Origin: Pseudobacter ginsenosidimutans | GTDB taxonomy: Bacteria; Bacteroidota; Bacteroidia; Chitinophagales; Chitinophagaceae | Assembly: GCF_007970185.1 (NCBI RefSeq) | Contig: NZ_CP042431.1 | Coordinates: 1,364,001 to 1,428,000 of the forward strand | Direction of reading: 5' to 3' | DNA: 64,000 nucleotides | Shown here: positions 59,907-64,000 of the stretch, piece after piece | Layout of the letters: every line of letters begins with the position of its first letter | How positions within the stretch are numbered: position 1 is the first letter of the stretch | The notes under the pieces: model-generated | Database searches by the model: none | Told to the model about the DNA's origin: nothing | What the model saw: only the letters and a program-made list of their open reading frames with translations | Translations under genes and position numbers: made by a program

Positions 59907-60992
59907 TTGTTGCGCTCAGGTAGTTTTGGCCCCGGATCCAAAACTGTATACAATTGGATCATGATCGGCGTAGTGATGTTACTGGTTCAGGTTGTGCTCG
60001 GTGGAATCACCCGATTGACCGGCTCCGGGCTAAGTATCACAGAATGGAATGTTGTTACCGGCGCCCTCCCTCCTCTCTCTGAAGAAGCCTGGCTGAACGA
60101 ATTCAACAAATACCAGCAAACACCCCAATACCATTATCTCAATTCTGACTTCACTTTAAAAGATTTTAAATTCATCTTCTTCTGGGAATGGTTCCACCGT
60201 TTCTGGGCAAGATTGATCGGTGTAGTGTTCGTAGTTGGATTTGTGTATCTCGCAGCAAAGAAATACCTGAAGAAAGAGATGTTCAATCCGCTGCTCATCC
60301 TATTCCTTTTCGGAGCCCTGCAGGGCGCCATCGGTTGGATCATGGTGGCCAGTGGCCTCACCGGAGATGCCGTGTATGTGAAACCAACCAGGCTGGCGCT
60401 GCACTTCATATTTGCACTCGGATTGATCTCCTACGCATACTGGTTTGCATTGGAACTGAAAGTGACCAGCGCACAAACCATCGTCAATCCATCTTTGAGA
60501 AAATGGACATGGTGGCTGCTTATCATTCTTTTTGTACAACTCATTTTCGGTGCGCTCATGGCGGGTCATAAAGCTGCGATTGCCGCCCCCACCTGGCCCA
60601 CCATCAATGGCAGTATGATACCCGGCGGGATGTTGCGGGAATCCCCGGCCCTTCTCAATTTTTTTGAGAATAAGATCACCATCCACTTTGTGCATCGCGG
60701 GCTCGCCTACCTGTTACTCGTATTGATCATCATCTATTCCCGGAAGCTGTTCCAGGTGAAAACAAACAGTCAGCCTTTCAATAAAGCCAGAAAATTTCCG
60801 TTGGTATTTGTTTTGATACAGGTATTGCTGGGCATCATTTCAGTACTCACCGCACCATTTATCGTTCCCAGTCACTGGGGAAGTTTTGAATGGATGGCGC
60901 AACTGCACCAGGTTACCGGGATGCTATTGGTCTTGAGCCTGGTAGCCATGTTGTACATGGTACGGAAAACCAGTTCCTCATTACGAGCGTAA
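59907..60992 (+). CDS. ctaA: Heme A synthase (COX15/CtaA)
   Basis: Oxidises the methyl group of heme O to make heme A for the terminal oxidase. The 361-residue protein has eight hydrophobic helices and heme-ligand motifs: GGITRLTGSGLSITEWNVVTG near the start, WEWFHRFWARLIG, LALHFIFALG, IHFVHRGLAYL and LHQVTGMLLV (four His). There is no ATG in frame before residue 19: the start is a TTG at 59907 (used here, in good register with the promoter) or the ATG at 59961, which would leave almost no N-terminus before the first helix. The upstream ATG at 59881 is in another frame. Confidence 0.88.
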   Translation: MLRSGSFGPGSKTVYNWIMIGVVMLLVQVVLGGITRLTGSGLSITEWNVVTGALPPLSEEAWLNEFNKYQQTPQYHYLNSDFTLKDFKFIFFWEWFHRFWARLIGVVFVVGFVYLAAKKYLKKEMFNPLLILFLFGALQGAIGWIMVASGLTGDAVYVKPTRLALHFIFALGLISYAYWFALELKVTSAQTIVNPSLRKWTWWLLIILFVQLIFGALMAGHKAAIAAPTWPTINGSMIPGGMLRESPALLNFFENKITIHFVHRGLAYLLLVLIIIYSRKLFQVKTNSQPFNKARKFPLVFVLIQVLLGIISVLTAPFIVPSHWGSFEWMAQLHQVTGMLLVLSLVAMLYMVRKTSSSLRA

Positions 60993-61066
60993 TTGTATAT
61001 AAACCTTTTTCTTTTATGTAAATTGGTGGCTGAATGCCGGTAAACCCGGTACCCCGTCTGTAAGAT

Positions 61067-63325
61067 ATGAAAGCATTCCTGAGAGGATTATATTGCTCAT
61101 TCCCGCTGCAGTTGTTCCTGCTTCACTTCAAGAAGTTCCAGGTATTGCTGTTCTTCTGGTTCATTCTTTTCAGCACAGTGAACGGCACATTCATGAAGAG
61201 TTTCGGTGCTGATTCCCTGTACCTGGCCCCGGAATATTTGGGTAATGTAAATGCACTCAGTGCAAGTTTCGTAGGCGTTAGTATCGGCATTTTCATCATG
61301 AGCTGGAATATCACCACTTTCATTTTATTCAGCAGGCATTTCCGCTTCCTGGCCACAACCTCCAATCCCTTCCTTAAATATTGTATCAACAATTTCGTGA
61401 TACCACTCGCCTTTCTCATTTTCTATTTTTTCAATGCAGTGGTTTTTGCACGCGACAAGGAATTGATGGACGCCTGGCATATCTTCTTACTGGTGATTGG
61501 TTTCCTCGCAGGACTGGTAGTGATCATTATCATTTCCCTTTATTATTTTTTCCGCGCAGACAAAACCATCATCCGCCGTCTGGCGCCAGTGATCAGCAAT
61601 CCGCAGCTTTTCAAGGCCCAGTTCAAAAAAGGCGATACCCGCGCCACCGAAAGCCGTCTCGTAAAAGTGGAATGGTATCTCAATTCCATTCTCAAATTGA
61701 AGAAAGTGCGCGATGTATCGCACTATTCGCGTGAATTCCTGGAAACCATTTTCAGCCGGCATCACTTCGCTGCTGTGATCTCTATATTTGTAGCCTTTAT
61801 CTTTTTGATTGTGGTTGGTTTCTGGCTCGACAATCCATTGTTCCAGTTACCGGCAGCAGCCGGCATCACTCTTTTCTTCGCCATCCTTATTGCCGTATCA
61901 GGCGCTTTCACCTATTTCCTGCAAAGCTGGAGCATTCCTGCACTGGTAGTGATCTTTCTCATCCTGAATGTGCTTTACCGCTATGGGATCATCGATCCCA
62001 CCAACAAAGCTTACGGACTGGATTATGCGAAAAAAGAAGACAGACCTGAATATTCCCAGGAATCCCTCATGGCGCTTTGCGCTCCTTCACATGTGGAAGC
62101 AGACAAGGCAAACATGATTGCGATCCTGGAAAAATGGAAAGCGAAACAGAACAGCCCAAAACCTGTGATGTTCATCATCAACACCAGCGGAGGCGGCAAC
62201 CGCAGCGCCACTTTTACTATGAACGTGCTGCAAAGGCTAGACAGTCTTAGCGGTGGCGATCTGATGAAGAAAACATTTCTCATCACCGGCGCTTCAGGCG
62301 GCATGCTTGGCGCAGCATATTTCCGTGAACTGGAAAAAGAAAAGAGGAATGGCAAAACCATCAATCTGCAGAACAGGCAGTATGTGGACGATATTTCCAG
62401 CGACCTGCTGAATTCCCTCTTCACTTCTTTTGTAGCACGTGATCTGGCTGCTCCTGCGCAGCGATTCTCTGTGGGAACTTTCGAATATGTGAAAGACCGC
62501 GGATACGCTTTCGAGGAAAAGCTCAACAGTAATACCAGGGGACTGCTCAACAAACAGCTCAAAGAGCAATATAACGATGAAGTACAAGCGAAAATGCCAC
62601 TGATGCTGTTCAATTCCGTGATCACCCGCGATGGCAGGAAGATGATCATCTGTACGCAACCCGTGAGCTTCCTCATGCGCCCCTGCTACGATACATTGCG
62701 CGATGCAGATGTAGACATTGATGGCGTGGACTACCAGGCATTGTTTTCCAAACAGGATCCGCTGAACCTGCGCATGCTCACTGCCCTGCGCATGAATGCC
62801 ACTTTCCCTTACGTGCTCCCTAACGTCTGGTTACCCAGCACACCTGTAATTGATGTGATGGATGCAGGCCTCCGCGATAATTTCGGACAGGAAACCGCCA
62901 CCCGCTTCGTACAGGTTTTCGACGACTGGATCAAGGCCAATACCAGCGCTGTAGTGCTGCTCCAGATCCGCGACCGCAAAACAGGCGGATGGGACCATCC
63001 CTACGAATCCGGCGCCATCACCGATATAGCTACCAAACCCATGCTGCTGCTGCAATACAATTGGTTCAAGATGCAGGAGTACGGCCAAAATGAAATGATG
63101 AGCCTTACACAGGAATTGCTTGGCGGGCATTTTCATCGCCTCACTTTTCAATACATACCCAAAAAGGAAGATGCAGCCGCCGCATTGAATTTCCGTCTCT
63201 CCAAGCGCGAAAAGCAAGACATCAGTGAAGCGATGATGAGCAGTGTGAACGCAGGCAGCTTCGATCAGTTCACTCAATATGCCAACGGTTCACATCCGCA
63301 TTCGATCACTAAAAAGGATGAATAA
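61067..63325 (+). CDS. Membrane-anchored patatin-like phospholipase
   Basis: A 752-residue protein with about seven hydrophobic segments in the first 305 residues and a C-terminal patatin-like catalytic domain. The oxyanion motif is SGGGNRSA (Gly375-Arg379), the nucleophile elbow is GASGG with Ser410, and the Asp is in VMDAGLRDNFG (Asp599). Spacing fits the Ser-Asp dyad of patatin/ExoU-type lipases. Such domains cut membrane phospholipids; here it is fused to a long membrane-spanning region, so it likely acts on its own membrane. It overlaps the convergent lipid kinase gene by 17 bases at the 3' end. Confidence 0.87.
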   Translation: MKAFLRGLYCSFPLQLFLLHFKKFQVLLFFWFILFSTVNGTFMKSFGADSLYLAPEYLGNVNALSASFVGVSIGIFIMSWNITTFILFSRHFRFLATTSNPFLKYCINNFVIPLAFLIFYFFNAVVFARDKELMDAWHIFLLVIGFLAGLVVIIIISLYYFFRADKTIIRRLAPVISNPQLFKAQFKKGDTRATESRLVKVEWYLNSILKLKKVRDVSHYSREFLETIFSRHHFAAVISIFVAFIFLIVVGFWLDNPLFQLPAAAGITLFFAILIAVSGAFTYFLQSWSIPALVVIFLILNVLYRYGIIDPTNKAYGLDYAKKEDRPEYSQESLMALCAPSHVEADKANMIAILEKWKAKQNSPKPVMFIINTSGGGNRSATFTMNVLQRLDSLSGGDLMKKTFLITGASGGMLGAAYFRELEKEKRNGKTINLQNRQYVDDISSDLLNSLFTSFVARDLAAPAQRFSVGTFEYVKDRGYAFEEKLNSNTRGLLNKQLKEQYNDEVQAKMPLMLFNSVITRDGRKMIICTQPVSFLMRPCYDTLRDADVDIDGVDYQALFSKQDPLNLRMLTALRMNATFPYVLPNVWLPSTPVIDVMDAGLRDNFGQETATRFVQVFDDWIKANTSAVVLLQIRDRKTGGWDHPYESGAITDIATKPMLLLQYNWFKMQEYGQNEMMSLTQELLGGHFHRLTFQYIPKKEDAAAALNFRLSKREKQDISEAMMSSVNAGSFDQFTQYANGSHPHSITKKDE

Positions 63326-64000
63326 GCCTGAAATAATGCGGGAGCACTTTGATGGATAGACTCTTCAGGGTTTCCCTCGGTTCGCCGTCGATATGCAATG
63401 GCGCTTCCGCTGTATTTTCAATCACCAGCTCTTCCGTTTGAAAATAGATCACAGGAGAACGAAGAGAGTTCTCAACCCTTTTGATCTTGCCGGCCATTAC
63501 CTGCTTCAGTACAGTGAGCAGCAGCAAAGGCTTTGCGATTTTTTTCACCACCACCACATCCAGCATACCATCAGAAAGTACAGCCTGCGGCGCAATGGTG
63601 AAATTATTACCGAACTGGTTACTGTTGGCGATGCTGATAAAGAATGCATCTGTGGAGAATACCAGTCCGTTCGCTTTTATTTTGAAAGGCCAGGTCTTTG
63701 CAGAAAAGAAATTACGGGTAGTTAACGATGCGTAAGTAGCAAGTCCTCTTTTCGGTTGCTCCGCAAATTCATGCGCCACTTTTGCATCGAAGCCGAGTCC
63801 GCAGAGCATGCAGGCAAACTGGTTGTTCACGAGGAACGCATCTGTAGGCCGGGCCACGCCATCGAACACGATGTCCAGCGCTTTGCTGCTGTTCTTTGGG
63901 ATACCTGCAGCATAGGCCAGTCCGTTTCCCGATCCCATCGGAACAATGCCGAAGTTCACCTGTGTATCTGCAAGGGAATTGACTGCCGCATTCACGGAGC
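63309..64000 (-). CDS. Diacylglycerol kinase family lipid kinase, 5' end outside window
   Basis: The visible 230 codons are the C-terminal part of a YegS/DgkB-type lipid kinase: SVNAAVNSLADTQVNFGIVPMGSGNGLAYA (the region after the GGDGT loop, which lies beyond the edge), then LVNNQFACMLCGLGFDAKVAHE, FIAS-like FISIANSNQFGNNF and APLHIDGEP (near 63400). It phosphorylates diacylglycerol, sphingosine or a related lipid. The start is outside the window. The stop overlaps the patatin-like gene by 17 bases. Confidence 0.9.
   Translation of the reverse strand, partial: SVNAAVNSLADTQVNFGIVPMGSGNGLAYAAGIPKNSSKALDIVFDGVARPTDAFLVNNQFACMLCGLGFDAKVAHEFAEQPKRGLATYASLTTRNFFSAKTWPFKIKANGLVFSTDAFFISIANSNQFGNNFTIAPQAVLSDGMLDVVVVKKIAKPLLLLTVLKQVMAGKIKRVENSLRSPVIYFQTEELVIENTAEAPLHIDGEPRETLKSLSIKVLPHYFRLIHPF

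Noticed and set aside
844-63725. Many antisense or alternative-frame open readings over 60 codons inside recognised genes
   Set aside because: They overlap longer genes with clear family motifs and show no motifs, signal peptides or conserved context of their own.
1-64000. CRISPR array, tRNA, rRNA, prophage or transposase
   Set aside because: No regularly spaced repeats, no tRNA-like T-loop or rRNA sequence in the spacers, and no integrase or transposase motifs were found.
61067-64000. A phospholipase-kinase defence system at the right edge
   Set aside because: The two genes converge, the kinase is an ordinary YegS/DgkB-type enzyme, and no sensor or nuclease gene is next to them.

Overview
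The window is about 64 kb of chromosomal DNA from a member of the Bacteroidota, most likely the Chitinophagaceae (Chitinophaga/Niastella-like). The evidence is internal: a GldC gliding protein, a type IX secretion sorting domain, a DUF4290 protein, SusC/SusD and FecI/FecR-type genes, DUF2911 and DUF6089 families, a fatty acid 2-hydroxylase-like enzyme, and the Bacteroidota promoter element TAnnTTTG (-7) 17 to 40 bases before about a dozen starts. Shine-Dalgarno sequences are absent or weak. I saw no rRNA, tRNA, CRISPR array, prophage or intact insertion sequence.

Region 1 (1-7.3 kb, minus strand) is a housekeeping block: uppS (cut by the window edge), a DUF6089 outer-membrane protein, nadK, a POTRA/BamA-like barrel, a CBS protein, an alpha/beta hydrolase, CvpA, YqeY and GldC. 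Region 2 (7.6-14.5 kb, plus strand) holds a T9SS-secreted protein, a DUF4290 protein with an RGG-like tail, murA, gmk, a CNNM/CorC (GldE-like) protein, tatC and rpiB. Region 3 (14.5-25.5 kb) is mixed: an LtaS-like sulfatase-fold enzyme, a deoxyhypusine-synthase-like protein, two paralogous small secreted proteins, an AcpH-like protein, two tandem DUF2911 proteins followed by asnB, a PLP enzyme of sulfur amino-acid metabolism and a TIGR02757 protein.

Region 4 (25.5-36.1 kb) has a TonB-receptor-like barrel, a YghO-like acyltransferase, fatty acid hydroxylase and desaturase genes, a deacetylase/serine-hydrolase pair, a decayed SDR fragment, and an FAH-family hydrolase coupled to a flavin reductase. 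Region 5 (36.6-46.5 kb) has an SDR, a decayed RhuM-Fic gene and a complete nutrient-uptake locus on the minus strand: ECF sigma factor, FecR, SusC, SusD and an ectonucleotide pyrophosphatase/phosphodiesterase. Two genes of this locus (sigma and SusD) are broken by a -1 frame change, each at a heptamer of the X XXY YYZ slippery type in the correct phase. That is the most interesting signal in the window, although simple homopolymer deletion or a sequencing error explains it equally well.

Region 6 (46.6-64 kb) has lysS, a TetR-regulated EmrAB-TolC-like efflux operon with a clear operator overlapping its promoter, an orphan 2-oxoacid:ferredoxin oxidoreductase beta subunit, a cupin/JmjC-like protein, a TsaC-like protein, a GNAT, rnhB, a TauE/SafE permease, ctaA, a membrane-anchored patatin-like lipase and a diacylglycerol-kinase-family lipid kinase cut by the window end.
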